Under the pieces are notes generated by a model, which saw nothing but the letters and a program-made list of their open reading frames with translations, was not told where the DNA came from and did no database searches. Position numbers and translations under genes: made by a program. From Thysanoteuthis rhombus (Eukaryota; Mollusca; Cephalopoda; Oegopsida; Thysanoteuthidae), in contig OY735224.1 in the NCBI GenBank assembly GCA_963457665.1, positions 39,794,329-39,858,328 of the forward strand: DNA of 64,000 nucleotides, written 5' to 3'. Shown piece after piece: positions 35,152 through 46,900 of the stretch. Each line of letters opens with the position of its first letter. The first letter of the stretch is position 1.

Positions 35152-36986
35152 CTGAAATACAAAGGTTAGAAGAAAAATAATCAATCTGGAATGACAGTCT
35201 CCACGTTTTAGCTTTCACACACAGTTGAATATCAAAAATCGTAATTAATTTTTGGCAAATGCACCCCCAATGATTAAACTCACAGTAGCAAAAAAAAAAA
35301 AAAAAAAAAAGAAAAAAAGTTAATGCCAGCATTTTTTTTACTGCAGAAAATCCTTTCAGGATTTTATACTCTAATGGGAGTTATCTCTTAACAGACAGTA
35401 TCCTCTTCCAGTTGATTCCGAAGACAAAAATTACAAAACTTTCCAAAGACCACTGGACGAAACATATACCTGACAAAAGGCAATACGTTATGTTAGAAAA
35501 ATATGAAGAGAGGTCTGTAAATAGACCCCACGCCACAAAAAGGATCTCTTCGCATGTATAGGAGAGAATTCAAATACAATTTTAGCACTTCACGGGTCAT
35601 CTGAATGATGACCACATAATTTGATTTAGCAAGTCTGTAAATCAACTTGATAAGCACAGCAGATGGTGATATTTCCATCATTCATAAAAATCAATAACGA
35701 CGTGTGTGGGAAGTTGAGAGAAATTTCAAAAGAAGTAGAGGAAAAATAAATAAATAAAGCTTGTGAATTATCAATGATTTTTATTTTTTGGTTGGGATCA
35801 ACTTGATTTGGTGATGATCCACTGGAGAGAGACGAACTATTTTGAACATTAAAACATTCATTTCAATACATCTAACAGCACAAAGGATATAAGTCAATAG
35901 CATGGGATGTTAGTGTAAAAAAATTGCCAAGACTTGAACTCGGTGTAGCCAACTAAAAGTTTTTTCCCCATATTTTGATTGCCAAAAAGCACTCAAAAAT
36001 TTGAGAAAAAAAGCTATTTCTCAAAGTAGGGAACAAAAAAAAAAAATATGGATGATTATTTTAGAAATGTTCGAGTACTTCCGCGCTAATTTAGAAATTT
36101 CCGTACTGTCAAAATTTTATTCGTCTAAAGACGGAGATCCAACATTCACGTATTGAAAGCAGAAAAGTTGACCATTTAAAACGATATCAATTTAAGGGCA
36201 AAGGATATAAATCAAATTCATTCAAGTCAATACCGAAATTGAAGCAAATTTATTACGATGGTTGTTTCGCCGTTGAAATAGTTTATGCCGTCCATAAAAA
36301 AAAGGCGAATTTACGCCACTTCAATGTATAATATCCTTTGATTTTTACGTTGTTTTTTTCTACCAGAAAAAATAAAATAAAATAAAAAGGTGGGGAGGCT
36401 TTTATGTCGTCAACACAGAAATCTTAGAGTAAATTTTTTGAGGAGTGTTCAATATGGAACAGACATTATCGAATATCTCAAAGGCACTGAATTCGAAATA
36501 AATCTCCCTAGTTAGACTTGATGTCAAAAGCCTTTGGGTACCATGTGGTGTGACATTTAATACTCGAAAATGAAGACTAGTGAAAAAAAAAAAAGTCAGT
36601 GAAAATACAATGAAGTTAAAAGTAACTTTAGCAGCTGTTTTTCTTTCCTGTAGTTTGATTCACAAGGATGATGTAACCTGATGATATAACCTCATTAGAA
36701 AAAATACAAGTAAAGATTTGTTAAAATGCCTGGCGTGGAAAAGTACTGGTGTACTTCGATAATAATTACTTGGAGACATCTCAAGAAAGCGATCAATTAG
36801 AACATCTAATTCCATTTTGATAAAAATAAATGAAAAATTTGTTTTTAAATTATATCTCAATTGCCCCAGGAATGGGGGGGGATGTATACCCTAGACTAAC
36901 TTTAGCTACCTTTTCAACATATCGTTGGATATGCACTTATAATTAAGTGCGAAAATTGTGCTTGCAAATTCCCTGAAAGATTTTTC

Positions 36987-37179
36987 TACGGTAAACTCGT
37001 TGTAACGGCACTAATGATATGCATTCTAACGGAATGAGCTTTTATATTCTCGGGAGACTAATGTCGGAGATATCTTTTCACAATCAAATTAATAAGTAAA
37101 TAATTTGCTCCCATATTTTCTAATCCAACCTCTATAACGGCAATCACTGACGGCGCCGTAATAACGGGAGTCTACTGTA
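36987..37179. mobile_element. TA-flanked MITE with inverted ends (pogo/mariner type)
   Basis: The element 36989-37177 starts CGGTAAACTCGTTGTAACGG and ends CCGTAATAACGGGAGTCTAC-TG. The ends are imperfect inverted repeats, and a TA lies on each side. The 'GGGAGTCTACTGTA' end also occurs alone near 23283-23296. Confidence 0.7.
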
Positions 37180-38127
37180 GTGCGAAATAAAACTTTAGAT
37201 TCACTGAAATGCCAGGTGCAGTTGAAGTTTAAAATGAATTCTAGACATCAACAGAATGAAGAGATAAAATTAGGTGGATATTTGATCAAGATCTAACAAG
37301 TTCCCTTTTACTTACACGAGTAAACCTACGCAAGTAAGAAAGTTACTTACACAAGTAAAAAATTAAGTACCTATTTAGATATACACTTCTACTTCGTTTC
37401 AAATCGCATTAAAAGTTTTAAAAAACGTTGAAATACTTTTATTTCCCGTTGCAAAAAAATTAAAAAATGAACAATTCAAAATATAATGACGTCCAAGATG
37501 ATATTTCCAAAGTTATTTTAACCCACCGATCGGTACATATGTACCGGATTGTGGGTTATTCTATTCAGAGCCATTTATTTTAATAGTAGAAAGGAAAAGG
37601 AAAAAAGTCAGGTACGAAATAGTAAGGATGAAAACTAAGGACTGAAAAGAACAAAAACCTTTAGTAACAAAGTTATTAAATCGATTCGGTTAAACAAAAA
37701 GAACAGAATCGTTTGAAGAGATTTAGCAGTGGTTGAATGAATACCACCACCGTTCATAATTAAATTAAGGTCAAGATTCGTTTCAGCGAACCTAAGTGAA
37801 AATTCAAGAAAAAATATTTTTTTTTATGCAGAATGAATTGCTTTGACAGAATATGGCATTTGTTTCTCTTGGAAATATTTCGATTTTGAGAAAAAAAACT
37901 AACTTTCACACCAGAACAGAGTGGATGATCGATTTACAATGTTTCTACGTGAAACATAGATAAATTTAGAAAAAAAAAATTAAGCGAATACGATTTCGGG
38001 ACCGTCATTTCGACACCCGACGTTCAGTTTACAATGTAAATAAAATGATATAAGTCATCAAAATAGTACCAGATTTACAAAAAGTCGGGAGTAGAGAGGA
38101 TAAGTTGAGATTTCGGTTTAAGAAAAT

Positions 38128-38540
38128 AGGAGAGACCGGGGTGACTCGACAGATATGTTCAAAATTATGTAGTTTAGATTTCTTCGACCCTAATATTTTT
38201 TTCTAGAAGGTGCAATGGACTAAGAGGCCATTACCCGTCACTAAAATAGCTCACCAGGTGTAGATACTTTTTATGTTTTATAGTTATTACAATAACACAA
38301 ATCAAAAATTTTTAATGTGTAATAAGACTGATTTTATCAATGCTTTTTGAAAGGTTTTTCTGCATTAAATGAATGTATTTAATATTAATATCTCATTAGT
38401 CCTAATTTGGTCAAGAGTGGAATAGGAGAGACCGGGGCGACATAATAGAACCGGTTAAGATTATGTGTGGGTTTCTGACCCATATGAACTTCACTAAAAA
38501 GGTACAAGATTGACTAAGAAGCAATAAACATACTAAAAAA
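38128..38540 (+). repeat. Direct repeat starting ggagagaccgggg
   Basis: Two diverged units begin at 38128 and 38428. They share aggagagaccgggg, gac-at, aaggt-caa and actaagaag. The type is unknown. Confidence 0.55.
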
Positions 38541-38619
38541 TAATTTGATTAAATATTAGAAATTCACTTTCAGGAATGGATTTGTAGGACTAATAGTTTT
38601 ACCAGAGAAAGTAGTTCCA

Positions 38620-38695
38620 CCCACAATTTTTTTCTTTTCTCAATGACGTTATAATCGACGTTGAATGAAACTACGTTAATCGGGGACTTCTTGTA
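38620..38695 (-). repeat. End fragment of the 39179-39441 MITE family
   Basis: The reverse complement matches the left end of the MITE at 39179 (ggaagtccccgattaacgta, then ttcaacgtcg and aacgtcattg). Confidence 0.65.
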
Positions 38696-39176
38696 CTTTC
38701 AAGATTAATGATAGTTTATAAAGAAAAAAAATGCATGAGGTTTCAAGGGTGGAAATTAGACTTATTATACATGGATTATCGGTCAGTTAAATCCAAGAAG
38801 GCTTCTAAAAGCTAAGGACCCATTCAAGGTGCAGACCAACCACCATTCATTACCATAAGACTAAAATGAGATCTTTTATACACTTCAAGTATGAAATAAT
38901 ATAACAAAGATATATTACACCAAATTGGCGTGAATTCTTTTGAAAATAAAAAAGTTTTGATTTCACGAGGATTACTTAAACTTTCGGTCGTAATAATTCA
39001 AGATCCTTTTTTTTGATTAAATGAACTTCTGATCAAATTAAGTGTACGAATTAGTTAAAAAGAAAAGTTTTGCCAACCACTGATTCGGTTAAATATATAT
39101 ATATACATATACAAATGTAGTTTACACAATAAAATCCTTGATCAGTTGTGATGTAATAAATATAATTCTTATCAAG

Positions 39177-39443
39177 TACAGGAACTCCTCGATTGACGTA
39201 GCTTCTTCATTCAACGTCGTTTCGTTATAACGTCATTGGGGAAAAAAATATCGTAGGTGTAATTGAGAATTAAGTGACTCGACAGAAGTTAATCGCACAA
39301 TTCCTAAATTACAATATATTAAATAAACCGTATTTATATAATTGTATCTACGGTAAAAATCGGTTTCACTTAACGTTGTTTCAATTAAATTCGTAGTTTT
39401 CATTCAGGAAACTAACCACAGCGTTAATCGGGGACTTCCGATA
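39177..39443. mobile_element. TA-flanked MITE with inverted ends, second family
   Basis: The element 39179-39441 begins CAGGAACTCCTCGATTGACG and ends CGTTAATCGGGGACTTCCGA, which are inverted relatives. A TA lies on each side, and it is about 263 bp with no frame. Confidence 0.68.
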
Positions 39444-39793
39444 CCTACATCTGGTGATAAACTTATTCTAGTGGACTATTCGATAATCAAAATTCATTTA
39501 TGGCGACCAAAAGTCATCCAGTATAAAAAACAGTTTTTCTATTAGAACCGAACATGTATTCAACAATAAATTTCGTGAAATAAATCAAAAGAAAAGCGAC
39601 AAAAATACAAATGAAACCCGCGTTTTTCGTCTTTTTTTTCAGAAAGAAGAGGTTATGGCGGCCAAAGCAGCGTTTAGCCGCTCCAACGAAAATGTCCTTT
39701 TTTTCTTCGAAAAAAGACAGAAATTCAGTATTATTCAAAATGATATAAGTCAATCAGAATTATTCTGAATGGCTGATTAACTTGACAACTCAC

Positions 39794-39950
39794 CAAATAA
39801 AAACAGTCCTGAGAAACCACGAGAAATAGATTTGTGACTACAGAGACTGTAAATGCCACATGCGGTTGGTCTTACTGCTTGAAACTACTAAGACAGCTAC
39901 CGGCCGGGAAGTTTCAGCACAAACATAAAATCTCGACATCTGATTGGCTG
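39794..39950 (-). promoter_or_regulatory. ABCF2: Candidate ABCF2 first (leader) exon and promoter
   Basis: On the minus strand a strong donor (ttgGTGAGTtg) ends a GC-richer stretch that contains ccggccgg. A CCAAT box lies at 39947-39943. This is the best placed leader exon upstream of the acceptor at 35152. No transcript data are available, so the start site is a guess. Confidence 0.45.
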
Positions 39951-40195
39951 ATATTCTATTCGGTCTTTCTAAAAATCATATAACAGGTTCGCTTAAGCAG
40001 TATAAATAAATGAAAATTTAATTCTTGACTTTTAGATTTATTCATTTATTGTGTTTTTCTTACTTTGAACAAAATTTGTAAACGAAACAAAATCAACGAA
40101 AGGAGAAAAAAAAGAAATTATTCGGGTATATCACGTGATCGAAGCCAATCCAAGCCGAAACCGGGTATAGAAAAATGGAGTAATGTGTAACACCG

Positions 40196-40226
40196 AAATG
40201 AATGAATGAATGAATGAATGAATGAA
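40196..40226. repeat. (GAAT)n microsatellite
   Basis: About seven units of a gaat tetramer. Confidence 0.9.
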
Positions 40227-41854
40227 CTGGGGAAGAAGTTTTGGTTGAAATTCTTTTTTAAGAATAATTTTGTTGATCTGCAAATATCTTGATAGTTTTT
40301 TCTTATTTTCTTATGTTTCAAAGGTTAATGGGCGACTTTTTATTTTCGGTCACTCGAAGTTCAAGATAACTTCAACTTGGTGAAACGATTGCCTGAAAGT
40401 AATTACGGATGAACGTAAAGCATACATTGAAGAATCCGGTCGATCAGCTCGTACTTCGGTTCCGATCAGAAATAAGCGTTGCCTTCGAGGCACCAGAATA
40501 ATTACTGACTAACTACACCCGTTGGAAATAAGAAATAACATTATCCATTAAGTTTTTCCTTAGCTCTTTTCACACACTAAATGTAAACTGTATCTTCTCA
40601 GTTTCCCCCTTATCCCTTCCAAACTCTGATCCAATCTCATTCTACCCCACGATTCGATGGGGCCCCTCATCTGAGCATTTCATCCACCTGACCTACCCCC
40701 ATTTAAAACACTCACCTGAAGAAGTCCGTAGAAGTCCAACGATAGACCAAGATGAGGACAACATTCCTGAAAAGTCTGTACAGAAACATAGAGTAGTTTC
40801 ATATGCGAAATTCTTCCTGTTCCAGTAAACTACCTCTCTTTTCTCCTCTCTCCCTTCCTACCCTTTTATCAAACTACCTACTTCCATTTCTAATCTACCT
40901 ATCCCCTCTCTCTGTCCCTTGATTAATTACTTTTCTTTCTCCCCTCTCTCTCTCTCCCTACCCTCTTATTAAACTTACTTTCCTTTCTCCTCTCTCTTTT
41001 TATCAACTCAATAAACTATTTCCCCTCTCTTTTCCTACATTCGTGATAATAAAGTAATTAAAGTTTTATGTACTCTATTTATTATTTCAAAAAATACATT
41101 TTCATGGAAAAATTACTCTGGCTTTCTAAACCGATTTTTGTAATCTGTAACATAGAAAGAACATGAAGAAACGAACTGAGAGAATTCGTCTCACATAATA
41201 ATCTCAATGTCTATCGTCGGCTTCATTCAATTTTATGCGTTCCAAAATTCTCTTTCTCTGCTGATTGAGCACTCTTTCGACCAATCAGCGCTCAACGGTC
41301 GTTTGCAGTGACAAGTAGAATAATAGTATGATGTCTAACCCTAAATACTTTATTTTCCAATAATTCAGTTAAGTATGAGTACTTCTTCACTTCCAAAATT
41401 AAGTTGATGCCCTGTACTGTTGTCAAGAAAGGCTTCCGCTGATATTGGCCTCATTCTGCGCGCATTTCTGGATAATTTGACTGATTTTCCAGTTTTCGGT
41501 CAATAAATAGAACAAAACCCAATAAGTTTAGATTTTACCTTATACAGCGAGTTGAAGATGTTTAACAATAGCAGGCAAAATATTCAGTCTTTACTTCTTT
41601 CTCACACTGAAAACTTGTTATAGTAAACATGAAGTATTGGATTCACTCTCGCGTCGTGTATAAATCAAAATTGCATTGTCATTCTCCATTAGGTAAACTA
41701 ATCAAAATCACAGCCTATGGATTGATTTTTCCAGCTAGGAAGTCTAAATTTGAACTTTGGTCTCAAGGAGATATCAAAACGGCTTTTTGCGGTACCTCAA
41801 TTCGATACCTCGGGTCATAAAGTACTGTTTCTGTGGCTTTTAGACGTTTAGTAT

Positions 41855-41945
41855 TAGACAGAAAGATAGATATGGACAGAATGAGATTCATAGATATGAA
41901 CAGTCTGAGATAGATGAGAACAGAATGGGGTACAGAGATAAATTT
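41855..41945 (-). repeat. Minisatellite, reverse complement of the unit at 3756
   Basis: Units such as gatatgaacagtctgagata and agaacagaatgggg match the complement of the TATCTCA-TCTGTTCATA unit. Confidence 0.6.
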
Positions 41946-42571
41946 TGGTACGAACACAGACTCCACACGATTATTTTGGGAGGAATTTTCAAAATGTAGC
42001 GTGCTAAAAACCTGCGTGGGCTCTTATTAGTACAAGCAGAACATATTTTTTGGATATGTTGTGTGCTTCCCGAGGTACATTGTTACAGATGGGCATTTAG
42101 TGATTTACCGTAGGATTTCTCAAAACTTGGATGCAATAAAAACAAATAAACTTACGTCCCCATTAGAGTTTCAAACCCATTATCTGCAGATGACGGGGAT
42201 TTCAGTCATTGCAGTTTTATGATTCAACTGCGAATGACGATAATTTCTGTCACGTTATTGTTGGCTTGTAGACGTGGTGTTTGTTTCAAGTTCCCTCAAC
42301 AGTGAGAACAGGAAGGAGCAGACACGTTACTTAGTTGAGTTAATGACTTAATGAAGAAAACATAATGGATAGCATTTGTTCCTTTCTCTTCGAAAAGGCA
42401 AGGAAAACATACGTACAATGTAGAAGTTTACGTAAAAATGTACATGTCATGGTATCATATGTTGTACAATGCGTGTGTTTCACTTCACCTTACAACGACT
42501 AACGCACAGGTCGGATTGCGTCCAAAATACCAGATCGTAACCCGGACACAAGGTGATGCATGGTTGTAATT

Positions 42572-43198
42572 TCATCATCATCATCATCAGTCTTTTAATG
42601 TCCGTTGTTGGACATGAACCTCCCCTAGGATTCGCCACATTTCTCTATCATGGGCGTCGCAGAACCTGTATTTTCTGAATTTGTCTAGTTCATCTCTCCA
42701 TCTTGTGTTCCGTCGGCCTCAGTTTCGCATGTGATCTCTGGGGATCCATGTTGTGAGTCGGGATGTCCATCGGTTGACTGTCATTCTTGCAACATGGCCT
42801 GCCCATTGCCATTTGAGATTTTAAATAGTTTCTATGATGTTTCGATTTCCCGTTTCCTTCCAAATATACGGCGATGACTTGTAATCTCTCCTTGCGTGGT
42901 TGAGCATGATTCTTTCATGCACGCGTTGCCTGCTTCTCAGTTTGCAGGTTCGTCTTTTGGTTAAGTTCCATGTTTCAGCTCCATAAGTGACTATTGGGAG
43001 AATGCATTGGTTGTATACTCTTCATTTTGGGATTATTAAGATCGCTTGGTTTTTGAAAGTTGAGTTTGCTTTGCCGAAGGTTTGCTATCCTAGGATGATT
43101 CTTCGCTTGATTTCTCCTTCTTTTGAGGATCTCACGGAGATCCGTTGTCCGAAGTAGATTTTGCGAAATGTTTGTAAATGGGTCGTGATTTAGGACCC
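42572..43198 (-). mobile_element. RTE-clade LINE, 3' fragment, copy 1
   Basis: Read on the minus strand from about 43198, broken frames give [19 protein letters not shown], then [31 protein letters not shown] and WIPRDH. This is the C-terminal part of an RTE/BovB-like reverse-transcriptase protein. It ends in a (TGA)n-like tail at 42575-42594, typical of the clade. It is 5'-truncated before the catalytic box and has stops. Confidence 0.8.
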
Positions 43199-43388
43199 TG
43201 AAATGCCAAGAAATTATAGCAAGTCTACCTAAAGTATATTTTCAAATTTCAAATTCATAAAATTAAAATTTGATTTTTGATATTTGGAGGGTGAATGAAG
43301 CATCAAACTAAAATCTCACAAATATCGAAATAAGATTAACTATATCTCTATCTTCAAATTGTACATCTAAATGGTGGAATAATAACAA

Positions 43389-43800
43389 GTTTAGTGGATC
43401 ACTCAATAGAAACGGTCACGTGACTAACATCTTGCTGTGTTAGGCGTGATGAACCTTTTTAAAAATGAAATAGGGGTGATCAATAAATAAGTCACTTCTC
43501 TCGACTTTTGTTTGGGCGATGATCACTAAAGAGTCTGAATTTTAAAGGAAATAGTGATCAATATAGCATAAATTTACTTTATTAATTTAATCTCCACTGG
43601 AAACCTATAGGTGGGATTAAAAGAAAAGTTGTTTTTTTTTCTCTGTGGAAACAATAAGATGTAAATGTTTGAATTTTCAGCCTTCCAGTATGGCCTGTTC
43701 TCGTAATACATTGGTTGGACAGCGATCCTTTCTGTAAAAAGTCTGATTTTTTTCGAAAAACACGCGTGAACGCTCTCAGACACAAACTAAGGGATTAATT
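43389..43800 (+). repeat. Dispersed repeat R1 with 3' extension
   Basis: The R1 block runs to about 43560, then a region (aacaataagatgtaaatgtttgaattttcag) parallels 57180-57240. A related 3' piece (ttagtttgtatc, cacgcgtgtttttcgaaaaa) recurs inverted at 45475-45540. The full element is therefore at least 400 bp. Confidence 0.6.
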
Positions 43801-46229
43801 TAGTACAAATTTATTATGATGATAAAACTGCAACCACCCATTGCCTTGTGTCCGAGTTATGTTCTGGTATTTTTGACGCAATCCGACCTGTGCGTAAATC
43901 GTTGTAAGGTTGTATAGCCGGCCGGCAGGACCAACTTAGAAACTGAAGAAAGCTACGTTGACAGTCTGAGTGACAGTTTTGGTTGATGGTTTCTAATACG
44001 TCATATACGTCTATTTGTCGTGTGTTTATTTTTTTTCTTTCTTACCTCCGATGACTTGAATGAAAAGAAGGCGGCGTTCACAGTATCAATGATAGTGAGG
44101 CACAGGCCAAGAGCAAAAAGATAAAGCTGTCTGTGTATTATCAATCCATTAGATCGATATCATTTGTCCTCATTTTTGACGGCACTAGTGCATTTAGTCT
44201 ACTACGCCACGTGTATCGAATCACCGTAGCCCCACAAATGGCCCGACCAACCTATGGGCTGCAGAATCTTCTCCCCTTGTGCGTGTGTGTGTGTAGCCGG
44301 GCAACTACCTCGGAAATTTGTACGAGTATACCACTAAGCAATGTCTAAGTAGCGTTGTGAGTTGGGGTTTTTTTTGGGGGGGGGGTAAAAAAAGTGCTTT
44401 TCTGAATGTCAATGATCATTTTGGACAAACAGTGCTCAAATCTTGTGCTGGTATTATTCAACGATAGTTTTAGATAAAGGATCTATTATTTTAGATAGTT
44501 TTTTTTTCTTTGATAATCACTTCTGGTACACATGCAGGCTATGGTGATTCATTTATGTGCGGTAATGATATTTGTATATTTTTCACGAAGGAAGTGCACT
44601 GTAAAATTTCTCAAGTTATGTCGCTTAGTTCTTTTCTATAAGCGATAGCAAAAACTCTGTATGTACGTAACCCCCCACGGCGTAGTTTTTGACCAATTCG
44701 CATAACGCGTATTTTTATAAATATATCACGAATTACATTTTTTTTATTCCACGATAAAACTATTTTTTTATAAGTTTTACGATGGGGGCCGTAATTACGA
44801 TGTGACTATAATGTAAAACTCGGCCCTGATTTTCCACCATAGTTTCAAAATTGAAATTAGCATGTAAACAAAAAGCTAATTCATTTTTGACCGATTAATT
44901 TAACGTATGAATAAGAAAAATAGAATAGATTGAAAAATAGATAACATTATCTGCAAACGTATAATAAAGTTATATTGGTAGTTTTTGCGAATAAATTGTA
45001 ACATAACTTCAGTCTTGTTCATTTTTGCTCTTCGAAGGGGTTTTTATTTACAATGTAAATATACTGTGAATCTCGACCCTGACTTTCCACCATGGTTTCA
45101 AAATTAAACTCCAAAAACTAATGCTTGACTTTTGGGTAGTCTGGTGTCTCCAATTTTTGTGAGAGCATTACGAACACAAATGAAGAATTTCAATTTGTAT
45201 CATTAGAACACAAATACCGATAACATGAGGCAAATAAGAATTTTAATAATCAAATCTATTCCTTACAAATCAATCAAGTAAGTAAACGAGCCAGTGAGCA
45301 GAAGATATGGATTTTTACAAAGATTTTATTTTACAAAAATAAAACGTATTGATCAAGTTCGAAGCACAAAGTAACAAAACTTTATCTAAGTACATTTTTT
45401 TGTCTTTTGCCCCCCCCCCATTCATGGAATTCTAATGACGGTGTTGGATTTACAATGTAAATGTGTGCTAAATTAATCCCTTAGTTTGTATCTTGGAGTG
45501 TCCACGCGTGTTTTTCGAAAAAATCACTCTTTTCAGTAAGGATCGCAGCCCAACCAATGGTGGTGAAGTAATTTATTCATTATCACCACTTTTACAAGAA
45601 AAAAAAAAAAAAAATATCGCTTAGCCCTGTGGTAAGCGTTTGTTCAGTTGTGCGTCTACTTAATTCTTTTGTCCAACACGAACGACCATGAGGGGTGGGG
45701 TGGGGTCATGTGTACGTGTATCATTACGCCGATAAAGTTTTCGTTCACATTCATTGACGACTGAAACGTTAATTCTCGTACTTCTTTTTATTTGTGCGTC
45801 ATTTTTATATCAAATGAACGAAGATGTAAAACTTGACAATTTACAATCAGGACAACCTTATATGGATTGTGCCAAAAAAAGCTATTGCCGTCTGTTGCTT
45901 TTTACTGGCGCCAAAATATCTCCTCTTTTTGTGCATCCATAATCGATTTTGTCAATGGTTAAAATCTTTGCGTTCGCAAAACATAGGATTGCCTAAGGTT
46001 GAATGAATTGCTTTTATTTGTGTGCCGTTTTTAACATCGAGTGTACGAGGATATGAGACTTTATAATCAGACCACCGTCCCGTACGTGTGGCGACCTGAT
46101 GAAATACCAATTTGATGCAGTCGATTTTGACGGTACATTCTCCCTAATCCGGTTTCACCTAAATAGAACCGGACCGGAAAAGGATATCTGAAAAGAAAAA
46201 AATAATTATTCAGTACGGACTCATTTCGA

Positions 46230-46237
46230 ACTTCCGG
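46230..46237 (-). promoter_or_regulatory. ETS-type motif in the USP40 upstream region
   Basis: ACTTCCGG (CCGGAAGT on the minus strand) is the classic ETS/GABP site found at many housekeeping promoters. Further CCGGA/CCGGT strings lie at 46148-46176. It is placed about 450 bp upstream of the USP40 ATG. Confidence 0.4.
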
Positions 46238-46258
46238 TTTCTCATTCTACAGTAGAAA

Positions 46259-46384
46259 ATGGCGTCCTCATGTGTGGCAGTTTCTGTTTCAGCTTCTGGT
46301 GAAGCTTTTTATGAAGATTTTGTCGATTTTTTCATCAGCGGTAATTCCTGCTTCTACTGCTGGGCCTTTTACGATCTCTTATGA
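46259..46384 (+). CDS. Possible small upstream reading frame or alternative first exon of USP40
   Basis: ATG in good context (aaaATGGcg) opens a 41-codon frame (MASSCVAVSVSASGEAFYED, then FVDFFISGNSC, to TGA). A donor-like GTAATT at 46341 could end an exon after residue 27. It lies just after the ETS motif. It may be a uORF in the leader, an alternative N-terminus, or chance. No homologue is recognised. Confidence 0.25.
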   Translation: MASSCVAVSVSASGEAFYEDFVDFFISGNSCFYCWAFYDLL

Positions 46385-46683
46385 CCCAACGGGCAAGGCT
46401 GGGAAAGCCATAGTCTGCTCTACAATAGATAACACAGAGCCCCCTTCCTAACATTGAACCTTTCTTTTATTTGGAAATAACAACACATTCTTCGTTTTGT
46501 GACGACGGAAACAAAATTCCTGTCGGTTTTTTAAATTAAAAAAGTATTTGATATAATTGTTACCTTTTTCTCCTCCATGAGGTAAAAATATCGAAATAAT
46601 TATAAAACCCAAACACAGTAAACTAAAGAGGAATACCTAGAACTTGATTTATTTCAATTTCACTATTGGACTTGAAACCCGAC

Positions 46684-46900
46684 ATGTTTGGAAATCTATT
46701 TCAAGAAGAAGAAGACACGTCGTATCTGAGTACACAGAAAACTCCGACCCCCGATTCTTCAGGGGGTGATAAACCGGGTGGATGGGATGAACCCCCCAAA
46801 CCGAGGTCCTCATGCCAATTGGCAGGGCTCTGGAATCAAGGGGCCACGTGCTATCTGAACTCACTTTTACAAACCCTGTTTTTGACACCAGAATTTCGGG
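46684..46900 (+). CDS. USP40: USP40 first coding exon (Cys box)
   Basis: ATG at 46684, 72 codons plus one base. The donor is gtaaag. It holds [20 protein letters not shown] with the catalytic Cys and its oxyanion Asn. Confidence 0.93.

Larger units (their letters stand above)
35152..39793. other. Presumed ABCF2 leader intron
   Basis: Lies between the acceptor at 35152 and a good minus-strand donor at 39793. It holds two TA-target-site MITEs, a duplicated 'ggagagaccgggg' block (38128 and 38428) and short cac/gag-taa repeats (37310-37370). No coding exon is found. If the leader exon is elsewhere, part of this is intergenic. Confidence 0.5.
39951..46240. other. Region between the ABCF2 and USP40 promoters
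   Basis: No gene is supported. It contains (GAAT)n at 40196-40226, a CT-rich stretch (40840-41010), the inverse minisatellite (41855-41945), a LINE fragment (42572-43198), R1 plus its extension (43389-43800), another repeat (44220-44540, related to 62350-62530), a G run (44376-44386) and a duplicated block (45770-45850 against 46010-46080). Confidence 0.6.
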
